The notes below the pieces were generated by a model. It saw nothing but the letters and a program-made list of their open reading frames with translations, had not been told where the DNA came from and ran no database searches. A stretch of 39,180 nucleotides of DNA from Candidatus Zixiibacteriota bacterium (GTDB lineage Bacteria; Zixibacteria; MSB-5A5; JAABVY01; JAHJOQ01): assembly GCA_020053015.1 (NCBI GenBank), contig JAGVNY010000254.1:1-39180 (forward strand), read 5' to 3'. Made by a program: the position numbers and the translations under genes. Position 1 is the first letter of the stretch, and every line of letters begins with the position of its first letter. Positions 17,399-27,018 of this stretch are shown here, in pieces.

Positions 17399-20300
17399 AT
17401 GACATCAGCACGCAAAGTGGCACTGGCTGTTCTGATCGCTTCATTCTTGGGGTCGGCGTTCTTCGTGTTTGGCGGTCTTTCAGTCGTCAGCGATACAGGT
17501 GATTCGAATCAGGTCATTGCCACTGTTCCGGATCTGCTGGCTATTGCATACTCCCTCGCGCAGCGAGGTGAGTGCGATTCCGCAATGAGTCTTTCGGACT
17601 CAGCAACGAACATCGCCAGGGCAAACCATCGCGACGGTGACACTCTCTGTGTGATAGCGCTTCTTCGGCACATGTGGGTTGCTGACAAGTGCGGCCGTCG
17701 TGGAGCAGGTGACAGCTTGATGTATGAGGCTATTGCTTTAGCGGAACACGACTCATCGATTCCCTGCGGTCTTCTTACCAAGACTCTCTTGGCCGCTGCA
17801 GGGCACTATCGTGGCCCTGCAAGATTCGCGGATGCCAAGCAACGCAGCCTTCTACTCGCAAATGCCGAGCGGTACTACGACCGTGCGCTGAGAAAAGCCG
17901 TGGAGTGTTCCGGCGAGGAGAGCTTCGACGTTTTCGGAGTCCTGAGTGAACTCGTTTCGTTCTATGGTTACTCTGCGAATGACCTCGCCAGGCGAGACTC
18001 CGCTCTGAATCGAATGGTGAATATCGGCAGAAGGGCCGACCGACTCGCTCCGGCTGAAGCGTTCAGCGTGTACTTTGACATTGGCTATCTGATGAAGCTC
18101 CTCAGCCGATATTCCGAGGCTGAATCTTACCTGCTTAAAGCGGCTGGCTATCTCGATAGCAGCTCTGCAATACCTCTGGAGAGGCAGGTTTCCAGCCTAA
18201 GCGAACTTGGATTTGTTCTGGAAGTGCAAGGGAAGTACGACGAGGCGGAGGAGTATCTAATACGTGCGAGAGGATTGGCTTTAGACTCCACTGTGCAGAA
18301 CACGACTACTTATGCAATCCTGCTCAAGAACTTGGGCAATCTTCATCTGATCCAAGGCAAGTACGCGGAAGCTGAAGAGGACTACTTGCGCTCGGCCAAG
18401 GTTAGGTATAGCATCAACACTAAAGACCCCAATATCGCCGAAGCACTGAACAATCTTGGCGAACTATACTCGCTGCTGCAGAGATATTCGGAAGCGGAGG
18501 GGTGCTACAAGGAGGCCATCGGGTTTCGGGAAAATCATTATGGCGTGGATTATCCAGATCTCTATCATCACTTGCGGGGGTTGGGTCGAATCTACATAGC
18601 CCAAGGACGATACGCTGATGCCGACACAGTCCTGTTCCGCTGCCTCAGGATATGCAGGCAATCACTCGGTTCTGATCATGTGCACACGGCGCTGACAGAG
18701 CAGACTTTCGGCGATTACTATCGAGCTGTCGGCATGTACGGTAGCGCAGAACGTTCCTATCTAGATGCCCTTGAAGTCGAGAAGAAGCGCTTAGGAAGCG
18801 GTCACTGGGAGACAGGAGAGACGCTTTACAGACTTGGGCTGTTGTATGAGTCCATGGGGAAACACTCGAAAGCATTGAGTTGTTTCCGTGACCTGATACA
18901 AGGCCGCCACAGGTTCATTGCGGACGTGTTTTCATACGCATCGGAGGAACAGAGGCTGCGGTATATTGACCAATATCCGGTGCTTCTGGACCCAATCTTC
19001 TCGTTTGCACTCAAAGATTCCATCTCCGATTCGCGGAAACTTGCCCTTGAGATGCTTGTCAGCGGCAAGGCGGTTGTGACAGATGCTGTCGTCGCTGACA
19101 GAAGAATCATGTGCTGCTCTGACACCGGGGAAGCTCGCGCTCAAAGGGATACTTTATCTCGCATCTGTGACGAGATATCGAGGCTCACTGTGATCGGTCC
19201 TGCCGGTTTGGCGTTGGAGAAACACCAACGGATGCTCGATTCACTGCTAAAAGCAAAAGACTCTGTCGAGGAGAAGATCAGCGCTTACTGCAGCAGATTC
19301 GCTGTCGACAGAAGAGTCCAGCGTTCCGGGTCGTCTGAGATTGCTGACCGCATTCCCAGAGATGCAGTCCTTTGGGAGTATGGAGTGTATAGGCCGTATG
19401 ATTTTGCGACGGTTGGAAACGATACTGAAAGGACGGGTAAGCCAAGATACCTTGCATTCGCGCTTGATTCCGACGGTCATGTTGACCTCAGAGACCTGGG
19501 TGACGCTGAGAAGATTGACAGCTTGGTTCTCATGAGCAGAGATATCATCTATGAATCAGGCAAGGCGATTGACGTCGCTTCAAGGCGCTTGTCGGAGAAA
19601 AGTCTGAGTCGAGTTACTTCCGAGCTATATCGGCTGGTGTCTCAACCTTTAGAAAGCACGCTTTGCGGTAAAGCCAACATCATCGTCTCCCCTGACGGCC
19701 AGTTGAATCTCATTCCGTTCGAGATTATGCGGACTACGGATGGGCGATACGCTGTTGAGAGATATAGCTTCAGCTATCTTACTACGGCGAGGGATCTTTT
19801 GGATCCACAGCAGGTAACTAATTCAACTGCGAATACTATGATAATCGCTGATCCTGATTTCGGGAAGATCACCGACAAGCAGGCACAAATCGAAGAAAAG
19901 GGTTCGATCCTATGTGGCGCCTGGCCGTTTATGGAGCTTTCGTCTACGCGAGCTGAGGCGAATTCAATCGGCAAGTTGCTCAGGGACAAAGGGGAACTTG
20001 TGGTTAACGAGTACTACGGAGATGCTGCTGAAGAGGGAATCTTAAAGGCACTCACTGAAGCGCCACGAATCGTGCACATCGCAACCCACGGATACTTCTG
20101 TGGTGGCGCCGAGACCAACTCCTTGCCAGTTGCGCGGAATCCTCTCTTGAAGACAGGCCTGGCTTTTGCAGGCGCGAATTACGTAGTCGGTCAAGATGTG
20201 TCAGAGGATCCCTTTGACCCTGACGATGGTATCCTTACGGGACTTGAAGTTTCTAACCTGGATTTGTTTGGTACGGAGCTGGTTGTCCTGTCCGCTTGCG

Positions 20301-20620
20301 AGACGGGCATCGGTGATATCCGAAATGGCGAGGGTGTCTTCGGATTGAGACGAGCGTTCCGACATGCCGGTGTGAGGAACATGCTCGCAAGCCTATGGAG
20401 AGTGCCGGACGCACAAACATCGGACATCATGAAAGGCTTCTATCGGAAGTGGCTGAGCGGATCGACGAAGAATGCGGCGTTCAGAGAGGCTGTGCTCGAT
20501 CTAATCGCTGATCATCATGCGAAATACGACAGTGTAGCGCTCCCGTATTACTGGGGCGGATTTGTGCTGATCGGTAACCCAGATCCTTTGAACAGAGACA
20601 CCGCAGCCATTCCCCGTTAG
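17399..20620 (+). CDS. exported or membrane-anchored TPR-CHAT protein (caspase-fold peptidase)
   Basis: 1073 aa. The N-terminus (KVALAVLIASFLGSAFFVFGG, res 6-26) is a signal peptide or anchor, so the rest should lie in the periplasm. Residues ~50-510 are tandem tetratricopeptide repeats, e.g. LGNLHLIQGKYAEAEEDYLRSAKV and LGELYSLLQRYSEAEGCYKEAI. A coiled linker (~540-640) leads to a C-terminal CHAT domain (~650-1065). The catalytic pair is present and in normal order: His897 in IVHIATHGYF and Cys967 in LVVLSACETG, followed by GVRNMLASLWRV and YYWGGFVLIGNP. CHAT domains are clan CD proteases related to separase and Csx29. GGAG lies 5 bases before the ATG. Operon position behind sigma and anti-sigma genes suggests that it acts in their signal path. 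The substrate is unknown. Confidence 0.92.
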   Translation: MTSARKVALAVLIASFLGSAFFVFGGLSVVSDTGDSNQVIATVPDLLAIAYSLAQRGECDSAMSLSDSATNIARANHRDGDTLCVIALLRHMWVADKCGRRGAGDSLMYEAIALAEHDSSIPCGLLTKTLLAAAGHYRGPARFADAKQRSLLLANAERYYDRALRKAVECSGEESFDVFGVLSELVSFYGYSANDLARRDSALNRMVNIGRRADRLAPAEAFSVYFDIGYLMKLLSRYSEAESYLLKAAGYLDSSSAIPLERQVSSLSELGFVLEVQGKYDEAEEYLIRARGLALDSTVQNTTTYAILLKNLGNLHLIQGKYAEAEEDYLRSAKVRYSINTKDPNIAEALNNLGELYSLLQRYSEAEGCYKEAIGFRENHYGVDYPDLYHHLRGLGRIYIAQGRYADADTVLFRCLRICRQSLGSDHVHTALTEQTFGDYYRAVGMYGSAERSYLDALEVEKKRLGSGHWETGETLYRLGLLYESMGKHSKALSCFRDLIQGRHRFIADVFSYASEEQRLRYIDQYPVLLDPIFSFALKDSISDSRKLALEMLVSGKAVVTDAVVADRRIMCCSDTGEARAQRDTLSRICDEISRLTVIGPAGLALEKHQRMLDSLLKAKDSVEEKISAYCSRFAVDRRVQRSGSSEIADRIPRDAVLWEYGVYRPYDFATVGNDTERTGKPRYLAFALDSDGHVDLRDLGDAEKIDSLVLMSRDIIYESGKAIDVASRRLSEKSLSRVTSELYRLVSQPLESTLCGKANIIVSPDGQLNLIPFEIMRTTDGRYAVERYSFSYLTTARDLLDPQQVTNSTANTMIIADPDFGKITDKQAQIEEKGSILCGAWPFMELSSTRAEANSIGKLLRDKGELVVNEYYGDAAEEGILKALTEAPRIVHIATHGYFCGGAETNSLPVARNPLLKTGLAFAGANYVVGQDVSEDPFDPDDGILTGLEVSNLDLFGTELVVLSACETGIGDIRNGEGVFGLRRAFRHAGVRNMLASLWRVPDAQTSDIMKGFYRKWLSGSTKNAAFREAVLDLIADHHAKYDSVALPYYWGGFVLIGNPDPLNRDTAAIPR

Positions 20621-21000
20621 TCGCTGGACCATCCCCGATCAACGAATCTCCAATCTCTTCAAACCGCAGCTTGTTTCCCATCGATATGGTTGCGGGAGCT
20701 CGCCTTATAGCAGCGCTCTGGCCGACTGATTTCGTCCGTTTTCTGTTATCCGTGGATAACTGGCCGCATCTTGCTTGACCCCATCGATAATTGCCGTATA
20801 TTGCAGTTGAACCCACCGGGGCACCAGGTAGAAGCATGCCTGATCAAGGCCCGTCAGAGGTTGCTGCTGATGACAATGATTCTCACTTGATGCACCCTGC
20901 CGTCTGTTGGACGGACATGCTCCGACCAATTGGTCGAAATGAAACATTCGCAGTATCACGATTGTCCAGATCGAGGTTGCACCTACCGGAGGAATCTGCC
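20621..21000 (+). other. 380 bp leader of the aminopeptidase gene with palindromes
   Basis: No gene is seen here. A perfect palindrome GTTATCC-GT-GGATAAC occupies 20745-20760, just before the promoter. Inside the leader are CCGTC-N5-GACGG (20900-20914) and the 14 bp palindrome CGACCAATTGGTCG (20923-20936). The frame of the aminopeptidase is open upstream from 20791, but the signal peptide and GGAGG fix the start at 21001. Confidence 0.55.
20775..20802 (+). promoter_or_regulatory. putative promoter of the M28 aminopeptidase gene
   Basis: TTGACC (20775-20780), 16 bp, TATATT (20797-20802), giving a ~190 nt untranslated leader before the ATG at 21001. The adjacent 16 bp palindrome at 20745-20760 could be an operator. 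Confidence 0.5.
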
Positions 21001-23622
21001 ATGAACAAACGCGTAGTCCTGATTGCCATGTTCCTGCTTGTGTGTGCCGCGGGGATATCACAAGCCGATGATCTCTACAAAGCATCAGTAACATCCCGAA
21101 GGGACGCTGAACTGCTGAATTCAATCGGAGCAGATCCTCTGCTGAGAATCAGAGATGGCTACCTCTTGCTTCTGAAAGGCGATCAGCCACAGGTTATCAG
21201 CTCGGCAGGTGTGACAATCGAGCACGTCGCCACCGACGTGGATCGGCGATCTGTCGCTATCGATGTCACCCGTGATCGTTCAAATGCTCGCTTATTCCCC
21301 GTTGTCTATCAAGAGGAGGGCGTCGTACTACTCCGAGTCACTCCAGACGATCTCCGTACCGACGGCAGAGTCTCCGGCCTTGCTCCGGTTCTGACAAGCC
21401 ATCTGAAGATCGTATACAGGGAACCGTTGAGCGTCGGCAAGTCATTCCCGTCGCGCTCAGTCGACCTCGACTCAATCATGAGTCTGATCCGAACAGACTC
21501 GCTTCAGTCGTATGTCACCCGGTTGCAGGCCTTTCCTCCTCGCGTGACCGGGAGCACATCAGATCACTCGTCGCGTGACTGGCTCGTCAGCAAGTTCCAG
21601 CAATTCGGCTATGATTCTGTCGTTCTCGATTCGTTCAACTACGGATCCACGCCGTGTCAGAACATCGTGGCATACAAAGTCGGATCGGCCTTTCCGGATC
21701 ACCACATTGTCATTGGTGCGCACAAGGACGCTGTGTCCGGTTCTCCCGGCGCTGATGACAACGCTTCCGGCACTGCAGGCGTACTTGAAATCGCTCGGAT
21801 CCTCAAGGACATTGAAACCGAGATGACGTTTGTGTTTGTGCTCTTCAATGCGGAGGAACAGGGTCTTTACGGTTCGTGGCACTATGCCGATGAAGCGGCG
21901 ACACGTGGCGACAGCATCGTGTTCATGCTCAATCTGGACATGATCGGAGCCGAAGACAACTATTTGGATGCGACCGTGTACCACGGTACTGATCTCACCT
22001 ACGCAAACTTCTGGAACGATGTCGCCGATTCGCTGCTGAACGTGACTGGTCATCTGAGCGGCACATCGCAATACTCCGACCACTATCCGTTTCAGCAAAA
22101 CGGATACGACGTCGTGTTTATCATCGAATACGAATTCTCTTCGGTCTACCACAGCTCTCACGACAGCACGAGCTATATGGACTTCAATTACATGACGCGA
22201 ATTGTCAAGGCCTCGGCCGCGACTGCATTCATGGTTGACGGATGGTACATTCCGAATCCGGGACTCGTATTCACGTATCCGTCCGGCGTGCCAGAGACAG
22301 TGCTTCCGGGCGTCCCCACTGAATTCCAGGTGCAAATCACCGGCGCGTCTGGAGGAGTCCCGGTTGAAGGAAGCGGAAAACTGCACAGTTCCGTCGGCGG
22401 GGGGCTTTGGTCAACCACCGACATGACTTATCTCGGGAGCAACCTATACGAAGCAACCCTTCCGGCTGCGACCTGTGATGACGGTTCGATCAGTTTCTAT
22501 GTCAGCGCTGAGGAAGCGCAGGGAGGCGAATTCTCCAATCCATCGCCACTCGATCCGTTTGAGACGTTCGTGGCTACTTCGATTGAGGTTGCCTTCAGTG
22601 ACAACTTTGAAACGAATAAGGGCTGGAGCGTTTCGGGAGGACTGTGGGCGAGAGGAGTGCCTACCGGTGGTGGGGGCTCCCACGGCAGCCCCGACCCTGC
22701 AGGAGGTCACAATTCTCTCAATGTCTTTGGATACAATCTTAGCGGTGATTATGAGGACAATCTACCCGAGCGTCACCTGACGAGCCCCGCGATCAATTGC
22801 AGCGGTCTTTCGGGCGTCAAGCTGGATTTCTGGCGCTGGCTGGGAGTGGAACAACCCGATTACGATCACGCCTATGTGCGAGTCAGCAATAACGGCACTA
22901 CATGGTCAACGATCTGGCAGAATACGGCCGAAGTCGCCGACGCCGCATGGCAGGAGATGGAGTTCGATATCTCATCGATTGCGGACAATCAGCCGACGGT
23001 CTACGTGCGATTCACGATGGGCGAAACCGACGGGTCCTGGACATACTGCGGCTGGAACATCGATGATCTCGAAGTCAAAGCTTACGTCTGCGAGGAACTG
23101 ACAGATTCGGACAGCGACGGTATCGCTGATCTCTCCGACAATTGCCCGCTGATCTACAATCCGAATCAGGAAGACGCTGATGGCGACGATGTAGGCGATG
23201 TCTGCGACAACTGCACAGATACGGACAACGATGGATTCGGGAATCCGGGCTTCCCAGCGAGCACTTGTGCTCTCGATAACTGCCCGCTGAAGTCGAATCC
23301 GCTTCAGCAGGACTTCGACTCCGACGCCATCGGTGATTCGTGCGATAACTGTATCTATGTCGCGAATGCTGATCAGACTGACTCCGATCAGGACGGCGTC
23401 GGCGATGTCTGTGAATGGATCTGCGGCGACGCCGATTCGAGCGGATTCATCGATATTGACGATGTAGTATTCCTCATTATCTATTCATTCGCCGGTGGTC
23501 CGCCTCCCGTCCCATTTGAGGCTGGCAATGTTGACTGCTTAGGAATTGTCGATATCGACGACGTAGTCTATCTGATAAACTACATCTTCGCCAACGGCCC
23601 TGTGCCATGCGCGGGATGCTGA
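21001..23622 (+). CDS. secreted M28-family zinc aminopeptidase with TSP3 repeats and dockerin doublet
   Basis: 873 aa. GGAGG lies 8 bases before the ATG, and the signal peptide is [22 protein letters not shown]. The M28 catalytic domain (~res 155-410) keeps the two-zinc ligand set: His241 (GAHKD), Asp252 (GADDNASG), Glu285/286 (NAEEQG), Asp313 (LDMIG) and His387 (HSSHDS). It should release N-terminal amino acids from extracellular peptides. A beta-sandwich region follows (~415-520), then a jelly-roll-like module (~530-690, [13 protein letters not shown]...), TSP3 calcium repeats (~696-805) and two dockerin-like loops, ending PVPCAGC. Asn/His variation in GAHKD (commonly GAHYD) is minor. It is monocistronic by its own promoter. 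Confidence 0.92.
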   Translation: MNKRVVLIAMFLLVCAAGISQADDLYKASVTSRRDAELLNSIGADPLLRIRDGYLLLLKGDQPQVISSAGVTIEHVATDVDRRSVAIDVTRDRSNARLFPVVYQEEGVVLLRVTPDDLRTDGRVSGLAPVLTSHLKIVYREPLSVGKSFPSRSVDLDSIMSLIRTDSLQSYVTRLQAFPPRVTGSTSDHSSRDWLVSKFQQFGYDSVVLDSFNYGSTPCQNIVAYKVGSAFPDHHIVIGAHKDAVSGSPGADDNASGTAGVLEIARILKDIETEMTFVFVLFNAEEQGLYGSWHYADEAATRGDSIVFMLNLDMIGAEDNYLDATVYHGTDLTYANFWNDVADSLLNVTGHLSGTSQYSDHYPFQQNGYDVVFIIEYEFSSVYHSSHDSTSYMDFNYMTRIVKASAATAFMVDGWYIPNPGLVFTYPSGVPETVLPGVPTEFQVQITGASGGVPVEGSGKLHSSVGGGLWSTTDMTYLGSNLYEATLPAATCDDGSISFYVSAEEAQGGEFSNPSPLDPFETFVATSIEVAFSDNFETNKGWSVSGGLWARGVPTGGGGSHGSPDPAGGHNSLNVFGYNLSGDYEDNLPERHLTSPAINCSGLSGVKLDFWRWLGVEQPDYDHAYVRVSNNGTTWSTIWQNTAEVADAAWQEMEFDISSIADNQPTVYVRFTMGETDGSWTYCGWNIDDLEVKAYVCEELTDSDSDGIADLSDNCPLIYNPNQEDADGDDVGDVCDNCTDTDNDGFGNPGFPASTCALDNCPLKSNPLQQDFDSDAIGDSCDNCIYVANADQTDSDQDGVGDVCEWICGDADSSGFIDIDDVVFLIIYSFAGGPPPVPFEAGNVDCLGIVDIDDVVYLINYIFANGPVPCAGC

Positions 23623-23704
23623 AGGTGCTACTGGCGGAATGCGAACCTCGCGCGGCATAGAGAATCCCGAGGTCGTCCCAAAAGCTGCGATATGCTCGAT
23701 TGGA

Positions 23705-23833
23705 GTAGGTCGGGTTCCGAATGCACCGCAACGGCGGGCATGAGAAACCCGACAACTCAATGTAGAGGCACATCCTCACTATGTGTGTCGGGTTTCTCAA
23801 TCCGGCTTCGCCGGATATCGGAACCCGACCTAC
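23705..23833. repeat. nested inverted repeat (REP/BIME-like palindromic element)
   Basis: An outer pair of exact 16 bp arms (23705-23720 and 23818-23833, GTAGGTCGGGTTCCGA type) encloses an exact inner pair of 14 bp arms (23741-23754 and 23786-23799, TGAGAAACCCGACA type). A small hairpin ATCCGG-CTTCG-CCGGAT fills 23800-23816. Both arm types share the core CGGGTT, so this looks like two related palindromic units in opposite orientation. It sits in the 459 bp gap between the aminopeptidase and desulfurase genes, otherwise empty apart from the promoter at 24028. Confidence 0.8.
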
Positions 23834-24027
23834 AAAGAATGTCTCTCTCCTGGGTTTTTCAACACTCCCGAAGGCGGGAATCCATCCTAATCCGACTCTC
23901 AACATTCGTTTCGTATTACGTGCCAACTTCCAACTTGTGGGACAACCTCTCCTTTCCCGACGCAATCAACGTGCTGGCTTCTGTCAGGAAAGATTCCTGA
24001 CAGCGCGAGGAAGTGCGGGGAAGTTCC

Positions 24028-24056
24028 TTGACTTCGAGGTTTGCATCTAATAGAAT
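24028..24056 (+). promoter_or_regulatory. sigma-70-type promoter of the cysteine desulfurase gene
   Basis: TTGACT (24028-24033), 17 bp, TAGAAT (24051-24056), with a start point near 24063, 19 bases before the ATG. Confidence 0.65.
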
Positions 24057-24081
24057 GTGCCCTATCTAACGAGGATGGTGA

Positions 24082-25281
24082 ATGGAAAAGCTAATCTACC
24101 TCGACAACGGCGCCACCAGTTATCCGAAACCCGAAGAAGTTTATGTCGCAATGGATCGGCTCTATCGCCAGTACGGCGTCAATCCCGGGCGATCGGGATA
24201 TGACCTGTGCGTCTATGCCGGTTCTGTCGTGCATGATACGCGGACGATGCTAGCGCAGTTCTTTGGCGGGACCGATCCTAACAGACTCATTTTCGCCTGC
24301 AACGCCACCGATGCGCTCAATCTCGCGATATTCGGAATGCTCAAAGAAGGCGATCATGCAATCACAACCAACATCGAGCACAACTCGGTGCTCCGGCCGC
24401 TCTATCATCTCTGGAAGTACAATCACGTCGAGGTTGATCACATTCCGTTTGACGGCGACGGATTTGTCGATCCGGATGACTTCGTCAAGAAGATGAAGAA
24501 CAACACGCGGCTCGTCGTGGTGAATCATGCGTCAAACGTAGTCGGCACCGTGCAGCCGATCGGCGAAATCGGCGCCCGATGTCGTGAGCGCGGTATTCCC
24601 TTCCTGATCGACGCTTCCCAAACTGCCGGCAAGATTCCCATAAACATAGATGAACAATGCATAGACGTCGTGGCTTTCACTGGCCATAAATCGCTTTTGG
24701 GGCCAATGGGCATCGGCGGGCTGTATGTTCGCGACGGCATCGAAATCCGTCATACTCGCGCAGGCGGCACGGGTGTCCGCTCGGCGATCCGCACGCACCT
24801 TGAGGAATACCCTTATCGCCTTGAATATGGCACTGGCAATCTCCCCGGTATATTCGGACTCCATGCAGGTGTCAAGTGGGTGCTCGACAAAGGCATCGAG
24901 AACATCCACAGACACGAAGCAAGACTTCTCACGAAGCTCCGGGATGGCCTCCGCGACATCCCCGACGTGACTCTCTACTGCCAAGACAATCTGACCGAGC
25001 ACATAGCTGTGCTCGCATTCAACATCGACGGTTTCGATGCCGAGGACGTTGGCACGATGCTCGATGTCGACTACAACATCGCTTGCAGAACCGGTCTGCA
25101 CTGCGCACCGCTTGTGCACGAACAACTCGGCACCGACAGCATCCGCGGCGCTGTTCGTTTCGGCATCGGCCCGTTCAACACCGACGATGATATCTCGACC
25201 GCAATCGATGCAGTCCGCAACATAGAGATGCACACGCGCACAAACCCCGCCCGCCTTTCCGCAGTCTCGCGCAGCAAGTAG
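24082..25281 (+). CDS. cysteine desulfurase, class V aminotransferase (SufS/Csd-like)
   Basis: 399 aa PLP enzyme that removes sulfur from cysteine (or selenium from selenocysteine) as an enzyme persulfide. The start YLDNGATSYPKP is typical. PLP contacts include Asp177 and Gln180 (LIDASQ) and Lys203 in FTGHKSLLGPMG, the internal aldimine. The catalytic cysteine is Cys341 in RTGLHCAPLVH, with a nearby Cys335. The length matches group II desulfurases. GAGG lies 7 bases before the ATG. No SufBCD or IscU neighbour is present, so it may serve Fe-S, thiolation or selenium metabolism; a HesB-like candidate selenoprotein lies 4.4 kb downstream. Closely related selenocysteine lyases cannot be told apart by eye. 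Confidence 0.9.
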   Translation: MEKLIYLDNGATSYPKPEEVYVAMDRLYRQYGVNPGRSGYDLCVYAGSVVHDTRTMLAQFFGGTDPNRLIFACNATDALNLAIFGMLKEGDHAITTNIEHNSVLRPLYHLWKYNHVEVDHIPFDGDGFVDPDDFVKKMKNNTRLVVVNHASNVVGTVQPIGEIGARCRERGIPFLIDASQTAGKIPINIDEQCIDVVAFTGHKSLLGPMGIGGLYVRDGIEIRHTRAGGTGVRSAIRTHLEEYPYRLEYGTGNLPGIFGLHAGVKWVLDKGIENIHRHEARLLTKLRDGLRDIPDVTLYCQDNLTEHIAVLAFNIDGFDAEDVGTMLDVDYNIACRTGLHCAPLVHEQLGTDSIRGAVRFGIGPFNTDDDISTAIDAVRNIEMHTRTNPARLSAVSRSK

Positions 25282-25610
25282 AACGCGCTTGACATCGGCT
25301 ACCGTACGACAGATATTTGTCTCAACGAACCAGTGTAGGTCCGAAGAAAGAGATGGTCATCGGCGCAACGCCGGAAGGAGAAAGTGGGTCGAAACCGCTA
25401 CGGTTTTGACAGGCTGTGTAGCTCAACACCTCGGCAAATAGGGTTCCGCCCACTCTCGAGGGGTATACCGTATGCAATCTTGCACAGTGGAGGCTTATGT
25501 TGCGATCTTGCGCCCTAAAAGTGTAGTGAAGAAATGACATAACCATTGCTAAGTGCTTAACATCATCTATTCATGTCTTGAAACCGAATAGATGTAATCG
25601 GGAGAATACT
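25282..25610. repeat. gap with REP-like hairpin at 25388-25410
   Basis: The hairpin GTCGAAACCG-CTA-CGGTTTTGAC (10 bp stem, one G-U pair) has a decayed relative at 27019-27041. A GTAGGTCCGAA motif at ~25335 matches the start of other palindromes here. No gene is seen in this 329 bp gap, which marks the left border of an accessory patch. Confidence 0.55.
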
Positions 25611-26621
25611 ATGGAAATAAGATCCAGTAAGAACTATAGGCACGGATTTGTCTTAACAGAACAAGAGTTGGTTCGGCTTGTTGACACAATAAAGGAACAA
25701 ATTCGCAAGATTCATACAGAACAACCTATTGAAGAGTCATATGAAATTCGATTCCGAAATGGTGCCATTGCCATTACAAATTCTTTGTCAGAAGTCTTGG
25801 CCCAGGAGAATCTAGGTTCCTCGCTAATCTTGAGGCTTGAGGGAACATTTACATCGACAGGAAGTGACGAAGCTGTCTCTATTGCATGGAGGTTTGAGAA
25901 TCTTGAATCCAGTGATTATGAGAATGAATACTCATTTGGTTACTCTGTGAGAGGGTATGAAAGGGATTGGGTATTTGTAACCAGTTCACAGCTTGAAGAG
26001 CGTTTACAACGAGTAAAACGATACAACCTGCGACAACACATTTCTTCTACACTAGTCTTGGCTATTGTCACCGTTTCGTCTCTTGGAACTTTCTCATGGC
26101 ATATGACTAGAGATTCAATGACAAGTATTGATACAGCCTCTTCAAAATGGGATTACCCAGTGCAACCACCCTCGATCGAGGTCATTGATCTCCCGCCAAT
26201 TAGCAAAGAAATCGAAGCTGCTCGAGATTCAGGTCTCATAAAGGATGCAGTTGATGCCGTCATTTATCTCCGTAAAGTGCAAGAGAAGAGAGATGATTTG
26301 TCCAGGAGAGCACACGCTAATTGGCTAGAAGATCGAGAGAACTGGTGGAAGGATATACATTCTAGAGCGGAGAAAGAGGAGAAACGAGAGATTCCCACCC
26401 TTCTAGTACTCGTAATTCCTCCGGGCGTTGTCCTTGTGGCACTTATGGGACTGTCGATCTTCTTGAGAGCATACTATCCCGCTTTCAATTTTTGCTGGGG
26501 AGACTACACGGAGGTCTTCAAGAAGAAAGAATCAATAAGAAGATTTGTGGCTGGTGCTATACTTGTTGGTATCTTGGTATCGTTTGTAGGTGGCATACTT
26601 GCAAACTTGCTCGGCAGCTAA
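25611..26621 (+). CDS. AT-rich orphan membrane protein of unknown function
   Basis: 336 aa. GGGAG lies 6-7 bases before the ATG at 25611. Residues 1-140 form a soluble mixed domain (EIRFRNGAIAITNSLSEVL, SVRGYERDWVFVTS). Membrane helices are likely at ~144-163, ~261-288 and ~311-334. Between the first two lies a ~95-residue charged helical stretch (~196-260) with coiled-coil character. I recognise no family. The codon and base use is visibly more AT-rich than in neighbours, and the gene is followed at once by an IS481 scar and flanked by REP-like hairpins, all signs of recent transfer. The soluble-sensor plus membrane layout would be compatible with a defence effector, but no sequence motif supports that. 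Confidence 0.75.
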   Translation: MEIRSSKNYRHGFVLTEQELVRLVDTIKEQIRKIHTEQPIEESYEIRFRNGAIAITNSLSEVLAQENLGSSLILRLEGTFTSTGSDEAVSIAWRFENLESSDYENEYSFGYSVRGYERDWVFVTSSQLEERLQRVKRYNLRQHISSTLVLAIVTVSSLGTFSWHMTRDSMTSIDTASSKWDYPVQPPSIEVIDLPPISKEIEAARDSGLIKDAVDAVIYLRKVQEKRDDLSRRAHANWLEDRENWWKDIHSRAEKEEKREIPTLLVLVIPPGVVLVALMGLSIFLRAYYPAFNFCWGDYTEVFKKKESIRRFVAGAILVGILVSFVGGILANLLGS

Positions 26622-26633
26622 ACGGGGGTACAA

Positions 26634-26892
26634 ACCGGATACATAGTTGGCAGAATAGACCGGATAGAAGGTTGACAGGTTAAGTTGGGCACGGAGGCAT
26701 TGAGAAGGGGGTGCCGAGGTGCCGTGGAAGGAGACCTGTCGAGTGGAAGAGCGGATGGAGTTTGTGATAATGGCGAAGCGAGGAGAAGAGACGATTGCGG
26801 AGTTGTGCCGGAGTTTCGGGGTGAGTCGGGAGACTGGATACAAGTTAGTAGGTCCGAACCCCTGCGGTTCGGACTACTCGCGCGATCTTTGA
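26634..26892 (+). mobile_element. IS481-family insertion sequence remnant (left end and transposase N-terminus)
   Basis: The frame from GTG 26719 to TGA 26892 starts VPWKETCRVEERMEFV and continues TIAELCRSFGVSRETGYKLV. This matches the N-terminal helix-turn-helix of IS481 transposases (MPWKE...MEFV...ELCRRFGISRKTGYKW). After ~44 residues the similarity stops at a REP-like hairpin and the DDE core is absent. Upstream, two tandem ~25 bp units (26634-26658 and 26659-26682, ACCGGATA...GTTG-CAG type) look like the transposase-binding end. This is a dead 5' fragment, about 4% to 15% of a full element. Confidence 0.8.
26848..26877. repeat. REP-like hairpin at the IS481 break point
   Basis: GTA(G)GTCCGAACC-CCTGC-GGTTCGGACTAC forms a 12 bp stem with one bulged G. 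It starts exactly where the transposase homology ends. The GTAGGTC start is shared with the palindrome at 23705. Confidence 0.65.
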
Positions 26893-27018
26893 TCACCTGC
26901 ACATAGGCGGGACCGCTTCGTCCTCCGCCACGGCGGAGAACTTCGGGTACCGCCCTACAGCTTGCAGCGTCACTACCCAAGAGGGATTGACCTACTATCT
27001 GCGGGTTCGGACAGCGTT

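Noticed and set aside
17399-20620. Type III-E CRISPR Csx29 identity for the TPR-CHAT protein
   Set aside because: No cas genes or repeats are nearby and the protein has an export signal; only the domain logic is similar.
20791-21000. N-terminal extension of the M28 protein from an upstream ATG at 20791
   Set aside because: It would overlap the putative promoter and bury the signal peptide; the ATG at 21001 has GGAGG and a clear signal sequence.
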